Source: UBA4417 sp031550085 (lineage in GTDB: Bacteria > Bacteroidota > Bacteroidia > Bacteroidales > UBA4417). From it: a stretch of DNA of 64,000 nucleotides. Made by a program: the position numbers and the translations under genes. Positions 44,929 through 53,204 of this stretch are shown here, piece by piece (the stretch's first letter is position 1; every line of letters starts with the position of its first letter). Below the pieces are notes generated by a model. It did not search any database. It worked only from the letters and a program-made list of their open reading frames with translations, and had not been told where the DNA came from. The stretch lies in NCBI GenBank assembly GCA_031550085.1, contig JAVBOY010000012.1, positions 1 through 64,000 on the forward strand. The letters run 5' to 3'.

Positions 44929-46053
44929 ATGAAAAAAGTAGAAATTTTACTGTCTTTTTTTTTGTTAACAGGGAGTTTATACGCTCAACCAGGCAAAGAA
45001 GACCAACAGCGCTACGCAATAAAGCTTGATAGCTCTTATTTATTTATTGATAATTCCAATAACCGTTGGTATTCTTTGGAGTTTGAGACGGATACTATTT
45101 TTAATATAGAAGGAAATATCTACTTTTTTAATAAGAAGCTCATTCAAGTCGAAACAGTATCCTTGGATGTCATAAAGAAAAAAGCGGTGTATGGCTCTGT
45201 TAAAAATGAAAAAAAGGCTCTGGATGGGTTTAAAGATTGGGAGTTGAATTACCAAAAGGAAGCTTTGCAAAAGCGGCTGAAATCAGGAAAAGAATATTAT
45301 ACGAATCAAAATGGAAAGCCTTTTTTGATTTGGTGGTTTGAAACACCCCTAAAAAGTAATGTTCCGAATAGAGAAATAGAAGTAAATCTTTCTTCTGATA
45401 ATAATGATGAGTCTGAAGTTGTTGATTCTTTATCAAAAGAGTGGTTTGCAACTCATCAATTGTTCCTTAATTTCATCATTCATGGGAATACCGTTATTTC
45501 TATCAGTACACCTGTATTGGAAAATGAAACACTAGCCGGTGAGATCAATAAACTTAAAACTATTGCAAATACATTGAATGTATATGGCAGTTACATTAAC
45601 TTTAAAATACTGGATGAAAAAATAAAAAACAGAGGGAATGCGGTAGTCAGTGATAGTTTAGGAAGTATAAAAATTGAAATTCCCGATTGGTTAAATGTAG
45701 TACTACAGATACGATCGTATAAAAATATTCTTTTTGCAACTTTTCCTGAAAAGGAGAATATAATAAATGCCGTTTCTATTGCCTGGAATTATAAAACCGA
45801 TTCATTGGATTTTCAATCTTATATAGAAAAAAGGCAATCAAATAGCCGTAGAGAAAATGTGAAAACAATTTTAAAAAAAGACAACATATTACGAGAGTTC
45901 TGTACAGAAAAGGATGGTCGGTTTCATTGTCAAGATGTTTACATAGAAGGAGAAATGGTGTTTTGTTGGATTCATTTTGTGGCAACGCCAACAACCTACG
46001 ATTTTAACATCGATAGGTTTAACGAACTTGTGGATAAGATAAAAATAAAATAA
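44929..46053 (+). CDS. Exported protein of unknown function inside the cco cluster
   Basis: 374 residues. The signal peptide ends at about residue 19 (LLTGSLYAQ), and the mature part is rich in Lys, Asn and Ile with no motif I recognise. It is clearly more AT-rich than ccoNO and ccoP on either side. Those genes normally adjoin, so this looks like an insertion. It is in the same direction and could be cotranscribed. Another unknown exported protein (49245-50156) has a similar look but no evident sequence similarity. Confidence 0.7.
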   Translation: MKKVEILLSFFLLTGSLYAQPGKEDQQRYAIKLDSSYLFIDNSNNRWYSLEFETDTIFNIEGNIYFFNKKLIQVETVSLDVIKKKAVYGSVKNEKKALDGFKDWELNYQKEALQKRLKSGKEYYTNQNGKPFLIWWFETPLKSNVPNREIEVNLSSDNNDESEVVDSLSKEWFATHQLFLNFIIHGNTVISISTPVLENETLAGEINKLKTIANTLNVYGSYINFKILDEKIKNRGNAVVSDSLGSIKIEIPDWLNVVLQIRSYKNILFATFPEKENIINAVSIAWNYKTDSLDFQSYIEKRQSNSRRENVKTILKKDNILREFCTEKDGRFHCQDVYIEGEMVFCWIHFVATPTTYDFNIDRFNELVDKIKIK

Positions 46054-46104
46054 CCTCTTGTTTCAGTGGTGGTTGTACTAGCTCTAGAATAAAAATAGTA
46101 AAAA

Positions 46105-46314
46105 ATGAAAATAGCCAAAAGTATTATTGACGGGATTAGCGGTGCCGACTGGTTTTCGATTATCGGCTTGGTACTGTTTTTCGTATTCTTTACCTTGATG
46201 CTTATTTATGTGGTAAAAATGAAAAAAAACAAAGCCGGAGAACTGGCAAATATCCCACTCGACGACAGCACGTTCCAAAACGAAAACAACACAACAGAAA
46301 ACGTAAACTCTTAA
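46105..46314 (+). CDS. ccoQ: CcoQ/FixQ-like small subunit
   Basis: 69 residues: one membrane span (about 16-38, WFSIIGLVLFFVFFTLML) and a short charged tail. It stands right before ccoP. Size, topology and position fit CcoQ, which stabilises the oxidase; sequence conservation in this family is low. Confidence 0.75.
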   Translation: MKIAKSIIDGISGADWFSIIGLVLFFVFFTLMLIYVVKMKKNKAGELANIPLDDSTFQNENNTTENVNS

Positions 46315-46348
46315 TTCTTACTTTTTAATTCTTAATTACCAATTGGTT

Positions 46349-47035
46349 ATGAGTTCTTTAGATAATAAAAATAGGCATTCCGAAGACTGTGAAATTGACG
46401 AGGCAACCAATACACCCTTTCATCCGGGCGAAGAATACGACGGCATTCGTGAACTGGACAATACTTTGCCGCGCTGGTGGGTATGGATGTTCGGGCTGAG
46501 CATTTTGTTCAGCATCGTTTATTTGGTATATTATGAAGTGACCGACTGGGGCCCATCGCAAGTCCAGGAATATGAAAAAGAGATGGCGGCTGCTCCCCAA
46601 AAGCCGTTGGACGTTCCAGGCGGCAATACCTTTGTCATTCTTACCGATGCGGCTTCATTGGACGAAGGCAAAGCGACGTTCGGCAGCATTTGCGCCACAT
46701 GCCACGGCACGATGGCACAGGGTTTGGTTGGCCCCAACATGACCGATTCGTACTGGATTCATGGAGACAACATGGAAGCGCTCTCCCATATTGTCGAAAA
46801 CGGCGTGATAGAAAAAGGAATGCTAGCTTACAAAGACCAATTGGGCGCCAAGCGTATTCAAAATGTGTTGAGTTATATTTTTAGTTTGCAAGGATCCGAT
46901 GTATCGGCGGCGGTTCCTCCGGCCAAAGCGCAGGAAGGAACGTTTCAGTGGAATCCCAAAACGGATCCCGAAGGAGCGAAGAAGGAGGCTGAAACAGCAG
47001 CAAAACCTGATTCTGCAGCTGCAAAAAGTAATTGA
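46349..47035 (+). CDS. ccoP: CcoP-like cbb3 oxidase subunit III with one haem c site
   Basis: 228 residues from ATG 46349 (MSSLDNKNRH); a TTG two codons earlier is less likely. The family start is recognised by PFHPGEEYDGIRELDNTLPRWW. A membrane span follows at about 43-65. Only one CXXCH motif is present (CATCH, about 115-119), while classical proteobacterial CcoP has two. An Ala/Lys/Pro-rich tail ends the protein. It passes electrons from soluble cytochrome to CcoO. Confidence 0.9.
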   Translation: MSSLDNKNRHSEDCEIDEATNTPFHPGEEYDGIRELDNTLPRWWVWMFGLSILFSIVYLVYYEVTDWGPSQVQEYEKEMAAAPQKPLDVPGGNTFVILTDAASLDEGKATFGSICATCHGTMAQGLVGPNMTDSYWIHGDNMEALSHIVENGVIEKGMLAYKDQLGAKRIQNVLSYIFSLQGSDVSAAVPPAKAQEGTFQWNPKTDPEGAKKEAETAAKPDSAAAKSN

Positions 47036-47040
47036 GTTGT

Positions 47041-47092
47041 ATCCTGAACCCCTGTCAAAAAAATATAGACAGGATTACAAGATTTTCAGGAT
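47041..47092. repeat. CCTGTC/GACAGG hairpin, left of the GxxExxY gene
   Basis: ATCCTGAACCCCTGTC pairs in part with GACAGGATTACAAG...TTCAGGAT. This is a diverged single copy of the unit repeated at 47527-47781, so related hairpins stand on both sides of the GxxExxY gene. Confidence 0.75.
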
Positions 47093-47124
47093 GAACATGC
47101 AAATCCGTCAAGGAAAACATCGAT

Positions 47125-47523
47125 ATGGAACATCAAGAAATCACTTCGCAGATTATTCGTGCAGCCTACACTGTGCATAATACGCTGGGTGCCGGTTTTT
47201 TAGAGAAAGTTTACCACAATGCCCTGCTTATCGAATTACGGGAAATGGGTTTATCGGTACAATCGCAAATACCGGTTTCTGTATTTTACAAAGAACGGCA
47301 AGTTGGTGATTATTATGCGGATTTACTTGTTGAAGGTTGTGTCGTCATTGAACTAAAAGCCATAGAACACCTGCATCCGGTTCATGAAGCACAATTAATA
47401 AATTATTTGGCGGGAACAAATATTGATATTGGTTTGCTTATCAATTTCGGACAATCGGTTGAAGTGAAACGAAAGTATCGAGTGTATAAACCTAAAAGTA
47501 TAAAGACCGAATTACAAGATTAA
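47125..47523 (+). CDS. GxxExxY protein (PDDEXK-like fold)
   Basis: 132 residues, the usual length. The name motif is GFLEKVY (about residues 24-30). Likely nuclease-type residues follow in DYYADLLVEGCVVIELKA (Asp, Glu-x-Lys). The family is related to PDDEXK nucleases such as Dna2/Cas4-like ones, but no activity is established. It lies between ccoP and ccoG, embedded in hairpin repeats, a combination I recall around members of this family. It is a probable insertion in the oxidase cluster. Confidence 0.88.
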   Translation: MEHQEITSQIIRAAYTVHNTLGAGFLEKVYHNALLIELREMGLSVQSQIPVSVFYKERQVGDYYADLLVEGCVVIELKAIEHLHPVHEAQLINYLAGTNIDIGLLINFGQSVEVKRKYRVYKPKSIKTELQD

Positions 47524-47526
47524 CCT

Positions 47527-47781
47527 GTAGTATCCTGAAACCCTGTCAAGAAAAAACAAAAGACAGGATTACGAGATTTTCAGGATTGACATGTAGTATC
47601 CTGTTTTATCCTGAAACCCTGTCAAGAAAAAACAAAAGACAGGATTACAAGATTTTCAGGATTAACATGTAGTATCCCGTTTTATCCTGAAATCCTGTCA
47701 AGAAAAAAACAAAAGACAGGATTACAAGATTTTCAGGATTGACATGTAGTATTCTGGAAATTCTGTCAAAAAAAACAAAAG
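47527..47781. repeat. Tandem hairpin repeat array, 76-77 bp units
   Basis: Unit starts (ATGTAGTAT or similar) are at about 47527, 47591, 47667 and 47744, so the unit is 76-77 bp; the last one is cut by the ccoG start. Each unit contains ATCCTGAAACCCTGTC, AAGAAAAAACAAAAGACAGG and ATTTTCAGGAT, i.e. nested inverted pairs ATCCTGAAA/TTTCAGGAT and CCTGTC/GACAGG. Units differ by point changes only. Repeats are too hairpin-like and spacer-free to be CRISPR. Confidence 0.85.
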
Positions 47782-47784
47782 AAC

Positions 47785-49191
47785 ATGAATCCCGGCGAAG
47801 AACCCAAAACGTTTCGTGACAAGCTTTCCACGGCCGACAAAACGGGCAAACGGCTTTGGGTTTATGCCAAACATCCCAAAGGGAAGTTGTATGTGCGGCG
47901 TAGTGTGCTTGCCCTGATTTTGCTGCTTGTTTTTTTTCTGATGCCGTTTTTAAAAGTGAACGGCGAACCGTTTTTGATGCTCAATTTTCCGGCCCGCAAG
48001 CTGATTTTGTTTGGGAATCTGTTTGTACCGCAGGATTTTTACCTTTTTGTACTGCTGATGATTGCCGCCTTGGTTTTTATTGTGCTGTTTACGGTGGTGT
48101 ATGGGCGGTTGTTTTGCGGATGGGTTTGTCCGCAAACGGTTTTTATGGAATTCGTATACCGCCAACTGGAATATCTCATCGAAGGCAATCCTCACCAACA
48201 GCGTACCTTAGACCAACAAAAACTCACATTTACCAAATTGTGGAAAAAAACACTGAAACACACGCTTTTTGCCGGCATTTCCTTTATGGTAATCAACACG
48301 CTGCTATCATACATTATTGGTATCGAAGATCTTAAATCTATCTATAAAGCACCGGTTTCGTGGTCAGCCTTGGCGGGTATTCTGATTTTCAGCGGAATCC
48401 ATTATTTTGTATTTGCCAAGTTCCGTGAACAGGTTTGCATTATGGTTTGTCCGTACGGGCGATTGCAAGGCGTGTTGTTGGATAAAAATTCCATCATGGT
48501 CAGTTATCACTACAAACGTGGCGAACCACGTGCATCCTTTGTAGCAAACGAAAATCGCGCCGAGTCAGGAAAAGGCGATTGCATCGATTGTGGTAACTGC
48601 CAGTTCGTTTGCCCTACGGGCATTGACATTCGTAATGGAACCCAACTCGAATGCATCAATTGCACCGCCTGCATTGATGCTTGCAATACGGTCATGAAAC
48701 GGATCAACCGCCCTCAAAACCTGATCGGCTATGCTTCGCAACGCAGCCTTGCCGACGAAACCAAACTGAAAGTCAATCCGCGCATTGTATTTTACTCGGT
48801 GGTTTTGACGGCTTTGCTGGGATTGATCGTTTATTTGTTTAGCGTGCGCACCGATGTGGAAGCCACTATTTTGCGGGTACCCGGAACCTTATTCCAGCAG
48901 TACGATAACGAACACATCAGCAATGTGTATTCGGTTCAGTTGGTCAACAAAACTCATCAAGATGTTTCCGTTGAATTAAAGATCGCATCGCCCGAAGGCG
49001 GAAAAATCATGGGGAATCCGGTTTTCACCGTTAAAAAAGAAGAAGTTCTGAAAACCACGGTGTTGATTACCTTTCCGCTTAAAAACCTGAAATCGTCCAA
49101 TACGCCGGTCGTTTTTGAGGTTTTTAATCAAGATAAAAAAATCGAAACCGTAAAATCAACCTTTGTCGGAAGCAATGAATTGGATCGATAG
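47785..49191 (+). CDS. ccoG: CcoG, cbb3 oxidase accessory iron-sulfur protein
   Basis: 468 residues. Membrane spans lie near 37-55, 85-107, 165-185 and 195-212, and another near 330-350. Between them is a 2x[4Fe-4S] ferredoxin region, CIDCGNCQFVCPTGIDIR and CINCTACIDACN. GRLFCGWVCPQTVF and VCIMVCPYGRLQG carry further Cys. A C-terminal Ig-like domain faces the periplasm. CcoG is thought to reduce copper for delivery to the oxidase. ccoH and ccoI do not follow. Confidence 0.93.
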   Translation: MNPGEEPKTFRDKLSTADKTGKRLWVYAKHPKGKLYVRRSVLALILLLVFFLMPFLKVNGEPFLMLNFPARKLILFGNLFVPQDFYLFVLLMIAALVFIVLFTVVYGRLFCGWVCPQTVFMEFVYRQLEYLIEGNPHQQRTLDQQKLTFTKLWKKTLKHTLFAGISFMVINTLLSYIIGIEDLKSIYKAPVSWSALAGILIFSGIHYFVFAKFREQVCIMVCPYGRLQGVLLDKNSIMVSYHYKRGEPRASFVANENRAESGKGDCIDCGNCQFVCPTGIDIRNGTQLECINCTACIDACNTVMKRINRPQNLIGYASQRSLADETKLKVNPRIVFYSVVLTALLGLIVYLFSVRTDVEATILRVPGTLFQQYDNEHISNVYSVQLVNKTHQDVSVELKIASPEGGKIMGNPVFTVKKEEVLKTTVLITFPLKNLKSSNTPVVFEVFNQDKKIETVKSTFVGSNELDR

Positions 49192-49244
49192 ATAAAAAGA
49201 AAAGTAGTGGCTTGATTTTGTATGTTAACCAAATTCAAAAAACA

Positions 49245-50156
49245 ATGAATTTTAAATTACTTGGAATATTGTTTTTGCTGATTGCTCTGAGCACATCTGG
49301 GCAAGTGAATTTTGCAGATTCAACGGTTTATGTAAATGCCTTTTGGAAAAAAGGGGATAAGAGATATTATACGCTTCTAAAGGAAAAAATAAAGGTATCC
49401 GATAGTGATACGATATTCATAAGTTCGACGACTTCTGAGTTTGAGATAAAAGTGCTGGATGTGTCGAAAAGATCGTATACGCTGGAGTGGGCTTATACGA
49501 GATTCGATATTGATGATGATAACGAAACCGTTCGAAGGATATTGAATGAAATTCAACCAATAAAATACATATATAAAACGGATAAACAGGGCGTTTTTCT
49601 TGAACTTGTAAATTGGAAAGAAATAGAGAAATTTTGCACGAAAGTGAGTAATATTTTAAAAAAAGAGCTCAATGATCCGGCTTTCGAAAAAATACTGAAA
49701 CAAGTTGAAGCATCTTTTTTTTCGAAGGCTGCTATTGAATCAAGCTTGAAAGATGTTCGTCAATTTCATGCATTTCATGGGGCCCACTGCAAGCTTGGAG
49801 AACTCAGCGAGTCTGAAGTGAAAATTCCTAACATTTTTACGGAAAAGCCTTTTGACGTACAACTTATAATGACCTTGGAGTCCATAGGACCTAGCGGATT
49901 AGCATATTCAATGAGATCGAAGTATCAAGTTGATGAAGAACAGCTTATGGATGCGACATACAACTATTTGACTCGTTTTTCCGGAAGCAACAACATTGAA
50001 CTCCCACTTCGTTCCGAATTAGGCAGCTTGAAAAATGAAATAAAGATATTTTCAATAATAAATGCATCCGGATGGGTTTATTATAGTATCCAAAACACCA
50101 CCGTTGGGTTTGGAGATGAGCAGGATATAACATTTACGACAATAAAAGCGAAATGA
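49245..50156 (+). CDS. Second exported protein of unknown function after ccoG
   Basis: 303 residues from ATG 49245 (MNFKLLGILFLLIALSTSGQ, a signal peptide). The frame is open 11 codons further to a TTG. The mature part is Lys/Ile/Ser-rich with beta-strand-like patterns (KVLDVSKRSYTLEW, FDVQLIMTLESIG); I recognise no family. Base composition is AT-rich compared with ccoG. Function unknown. Confidence 0.65.
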   Translation: MNFKLLGILFLLIALSTSGQVNFADSTVYVNAFWKKGDKRYYTLLKEKIKVSDSDTIFISSTTSEFEIKVLDVSKRSYTLEWAYTRFDIDDDNETVRRILNEIQPIKYIYKTDKQGVFLELVNWKEIEKFCTKVSNILKKELNDPAFEKILKQVEASFFSKAAIESSLKDVRQFHAFHGAHCKLGELSESEVKIPNIFTEKPFDVQLIMTLESIGPSGLAYSMRSKYQVDEEQLMDATYNYLTRFSGSNNIELPLRSELGSLKNEIKIFSIINASGWVYYSIQNTTVGFGDEQDITFTTIKAK

Positions 50157-50439
50157 TTCACCAGAGTTTTGATTTGTCTTTGATGCAATGATATTTGCAT
50201 ATTCCAATTTGTGAGATAATTCAATGAGTGAAATTGAGCTTTTTCTTGGGAGGGGAATTCTGTTTTAGCAATATTCTGTTGTTAAGCCGTGCACATCCTG
50301 CTTGGATTACGGGTTTTGCTGCTCCACTTTATTTTAGTTGCATTTTTTGAAACAATTCTCAGATAATTTGGTATTTTTGCAATATCACTGAACAAAACGG
50401 GAGAAATTTCATTATTATTAAAATTTAATCTATTATCCT

Positions 50440-50853
50440 TTGACAGCCAAAGAACGCATACTTCAGTACCTTGACTATAAAGAAATTAGTCAATATGATT
50501 TTTCCAAGAAAACGGGATTATCCAACGGTTTTTTGAAAGCCGGAAACAACATTACGTCCGATAACCTTAAAATATTATCTACGATTTTCCTCGATTTAAG
50601 CATCGAGTGGGTTGTCACCGGCGAAGGCGATATGCTTCGGGAACCGGTTGAACGCCCATATCCTTCGCAGGGAGAAGATGAAAATCCGGATTCTCAGGTA
50701 AGAGAAGGTCGACCGTCTTACGGCAAACGAAGTACCGAGAAAGATGAGATTATCAAAGCGCTTCAAAAACTTGTAACGACTCAGGAGGATTTGATTCATT
50801 CCTTGAAAGCCCAATTAAAGGGGACTCTCAGCGAAGATGAAGCTCCGCGTTAG
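50440..50853 (+). CDS. Small HTH (XRE-like) regulator
   Basis: 137 residues from TTG 50440 (MTAKERILQYLDYKEIS). A helix-turn-helix lies in QYDFSKKTGLSNGFLKAGNNITSDNLKIL (about 18-46), followed by IEWVVTGEGDML, a wording common in phage-like Bacteroidota repressors. A linker and a coiled-coil-like tail (about 100-130) could dimerise. No ATG fits the conserved start, so TTG is chosen. Target unknown. Confidence 0.75.
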   Translation: MTAKERILQYLDYKEISQYDFSKKTGLSNGFLKAGNNITSDNLKILSTIFLDLSIEWVVTGEGDMLREPVERPYPSQGEDENPDSQVREGRPSYGKRSTEKDEIIKALQKLVTTQEDLIHSLKAQLKGTLSEDEAPR

Positions 50854-50928
50854 TGATTCCGTCGGATAGTTAAGACCAATCTGGACATTACAAGCAGTTT
50901 TGATGCTTGTATGTCTTGTTATCTAAAT

Positions 50929-50963
50929 AAAAATGCCCTTTCCGGACAAGAGAGGGCATTTTT
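50929..50963 (+). terminator. Intrinsic terminator behind the HTH gene
   Basis: AAAAATGCCCT (50929-50939) pairs with AGGGCATTTTT (50953-50963), which includes a T-run. Confidence 0.8.
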
Positions 50964-51067
50964 GTTTATAGAAACGAAAAACCAAATCGATCTATTTTCT
51001 TACTAAACCGCATCATTTTTTGATTTGCTTCGGTGCCTCTCGCAAGGCGAAGAGAAAACCTTACGCT

Positions 51068-51781
51068 TTAATTGTTCATCGGGATTTCGATGGCCAACAC
51101 ATCAGCCTTTCCGTTCGCTTTCATGTTGAATGAATGGCTGTCACTGATGCCCAGCGCATCTTTTGCGTTCAACACTTGTCCGTTTACTTCCACACTTCCG
51201 TCGATCACAAAAAGGTAGACACCATTTCCCGGGAAGTAGTTGTTATACGTGATTTGCTCGTTGACATCCAACGTTACGCGCGAGAAAACAGCATTTTGAT
51301 TGATCCACAATCCGCCGCTTTCCTTGTCGGGACTTACCAGCAATTGCCATTTGTTTTTCCGGGCCGAAGGATCAAAATATTTCTGGTCGTAACGGGGATC
51401 AATATTCCGCACTTTCGGGAAAACCCAAATTTGCAGCAAACTACTGGGTTCCTTTTGCGACGGATTGAATTCCGAATGCCGGATTCCGCTTCCGGCACTC
51501 ATGATTTGTACGTCGCCCGTGTTAATAATTCCATGGGTTCCGGTAGAATCTTTGTGTTCCAAGGCTCCTTGCAGCGGAATGGTCACAATTTCCATATTTT
51601 CATGGGGATGCATTCCAAAACCTTCGCCGGAATCAATGGTGTCGTCGTTGAGTACGCGCAAGGCTCCAAAATGGATCATTTCGGGATCGTACCAATCCGC
51701 GAAACTGAAAGAATGATAGGTATCCAACCAACCATGGTTGGCATGGCCACGTTGGCTGGCAGGGAAAAGGCGAATGTTCAT
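51068..51781 (-). CDS. Pirin-family bicupin protein
   Basis: 237 residues from ATG 51781 (MNIRLFPASQRGHANHGW). The frame is open nine codons further. Metal-binding His/Glu lie in GMHPHENMEIVTIPLQG and in the SAGSGIRHSEFN segment of the N-terminal cupin. The second cupin lacks obvious ligands, as in YhhW-type members that have quercetinase activity in vitro. The physiological substrate is unknown. A TATTTTTG -7 box lies at 51806-51813 on the minus strand. Confidence 0.9.
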   Translation of the reverse strand: MNIRLFPASQRGHANHGWLDTYHSFSFADWYDPEMIHFGALRVLNDDTIDSGEGFGMHPHENMEIVTIPLQGALEHKDSTGTHGIINTGDVQIMSAGSGIRHSEFNPSQKEPSSLLQIWVFPKVRNIDPRYDQKYFDPSARKNKWQLLVSPDKESGGLWINQNAVFSRVTLDVNEQITYNNYFPGNGVYLFVIDGSVEVNGQVLNAKDALGISDSHSFNMKANGKADVLAIEIPMNN

Positions 51782-52193
51782 AACAAGAAGATTAAAATAA
51801 TGAATCAAAAATAACGACGATTAGAACAGGCGGAATGTCGTTTTGTTCAGATCCGGATACGGGTAGCAGGCACTTGATTTGATGTGTGTTCGCAAGATGT
51901 TCACATTTGTAAACCTTATTTTGATTCAAAAGGGGGGTGATTTATCAGAAAATAGAGTCTTCAGGAAAATAAAATCCCCAAAATGCTGAAAATGATTGAT
52001 TAACACTTTTTTAACTCCGTTTTAATCGATTGAAAAATAAAATCTTAAGGTTAGTTTAATTCATAAGCGGGCTTTATACAGAAAAAACTAAAAATATCAT
52101 GTGTATTTTTGCGTTTTGTTAAAACTTCATGAAGTTTTTTATCATTTCAGAAAAAACAGTTTACTAGTATAAACCAAATCAAAACAAAGCACT
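51782..52193. promoter_or_regulatory. Divergent promoter region, pirin and DUF4382 genes
   Basis: Gene-free, AT-rich. On the minus strand TATTTTTG (51806-51813) is a likely -7 box for pirin. On the plus strand TATTTTTG (52104-52111) may serve the lipoprotein gene at 52194, leaving a leader of about 75 bases. No clean TTTG -33 boxes are seen for either. Confidence 0.4.
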
Positions 52194-52985
52194 ATGAAAG
52201 TAAACCGCTTAGCAGTCCTTTTAGCATTTGTAATGTTATTTGCATTCGGTTGCAAAGACGACAATCCCACAACGGGAAACGCCCGTTTGCAAGTCCGTTT
52301 AACGGATGCGCCGGCCCAATACGATGCCGTGAATATTGATCTCCGCGCTATTTCAATTCATACTTCCGATGATGAAAATTCAGGTTGGCACGAAATACCG
52401 CTTTTGGTGCCGGGTATTTACAATTTGCTTGATTTCCAAAACGGAATCGATACATTGCTTGTTAATCAAGATTTTGCATCGGGAAAGATAACCCAAATCC
52501 GTTTGATTTTAGGCTCCAACAGCACCATTGTTGATAATGGGGTTACCTATCCGCTCGAAACACCTTCTGCTGAGGAAAGCGGATTGAAAGTGAAGCTGAA
52601 TGCCACCTTGGTTCCGGGTGTTGTGTACCGGGTATGGATTGATTTTGATGCTTCGCGTTCCATATTAAAAACCGGATCGGGAAAATACAAACTGAAACCG
52701 GTTCTTCGTGCATATAGCGAAGCGTTGGGCGGAACTATTGAAGGTACGGTATTGCCTCCGGAAGCTCATGCGGCTGTCTGGGCGATACTCGGCACCGATA
52801 GCACCCTGGCTTTTCCCCAAGCCGACGGATTTTTCAGGATATCGGGCTTGCCGGAAAGTTCAGCCTGGAAAATATGGATCGATGCCAACGACACCACAGA
52901 CTACCTCGATCATGAGGTTCCAGGAATCACAGTAACCAACGGTTCCGTTACAACGTTGGACCCTATTACGTTGGAACACCGCTAA
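52194..52985 (+). CDS. DUF4382 lipoprotein
   Basis: 263 residues. The lipoprotein signal ends at Cys20 (LFAFGC). The DUF4382 domain starts at about residue 30, with LQVRLTDAPAQYDAVNIDL, and continues to about 165 (GKYKLKPVLRAYSE). A second beta-sandwich, resembling a carboxypeptidase regulatory-like domain, follows (GTIEGTVLPPEAHAAVW). It is probably surface or periplasm exposed. No enzymatic residues are evident. Function unknown. Confidence 0.85.
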   Translation: MKVNRLAVLLAFVMLFAFGCKDDNPTTGNARLQVRLTDAPAQYDAVNIDLRAISIHTSDDENSGWHEIPLLVPGIYNLLDFQNGIDTLLVNQDFASGKITQIRLILGSNSTIVDNGVTYPLETPSAEESGLKVKLNATLVPGVVYRVWIDFDASRSILKTGSGKYKLKPVLRAYSEALGGTIEGTVLPPEAHAAVWAILGTDSTLAFPQADGFFRISGLPESSAWKIWIDANDTTDYLDHEVPGITVTNGSVTTLDPITLEHR

Positions 52986-53026
52986 CAGCGGTAATTTAAG
53001 CAGCAGTAGCTGATTTTTGTTGGTTG

Positions 53027-53064
53027 AAAACCCGGTTCGAACTTCGGTTTTGATCGGGTTTTTT
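53027..53064 (+). terminator. Intrinsic terminator behind the DUF4382 gene
   Basis: AAAACCCG (53027-53034) pairs with CGGGTTTT (53055-53062), with more T after it and a 20-base loop that itself can partly pair (GTTCGAAC). Confidence 0.7.
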
Positions 53065-53204
53065 GTTTTGGAGGGGGAACCGTTTGTTTAAGAAGATCTG
53101 TAATACGGTTGTTTTTGAGTATTGATAAAAAACAAACAGAATTTTTTAGTTAAACCGTCTCCCAAATTTGTAATAGGTGAGGGAGGTAAAGGCCATGAGC
53201 TTTG

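Noticed and set aside
47527..47781. Regular repeats that could be taken for a CRISPR array
   Set aside because: The units are near-identical over their whole 76-77 bp with no unique spacers, and each folds into nested hairpins; no cas gene is nearby.
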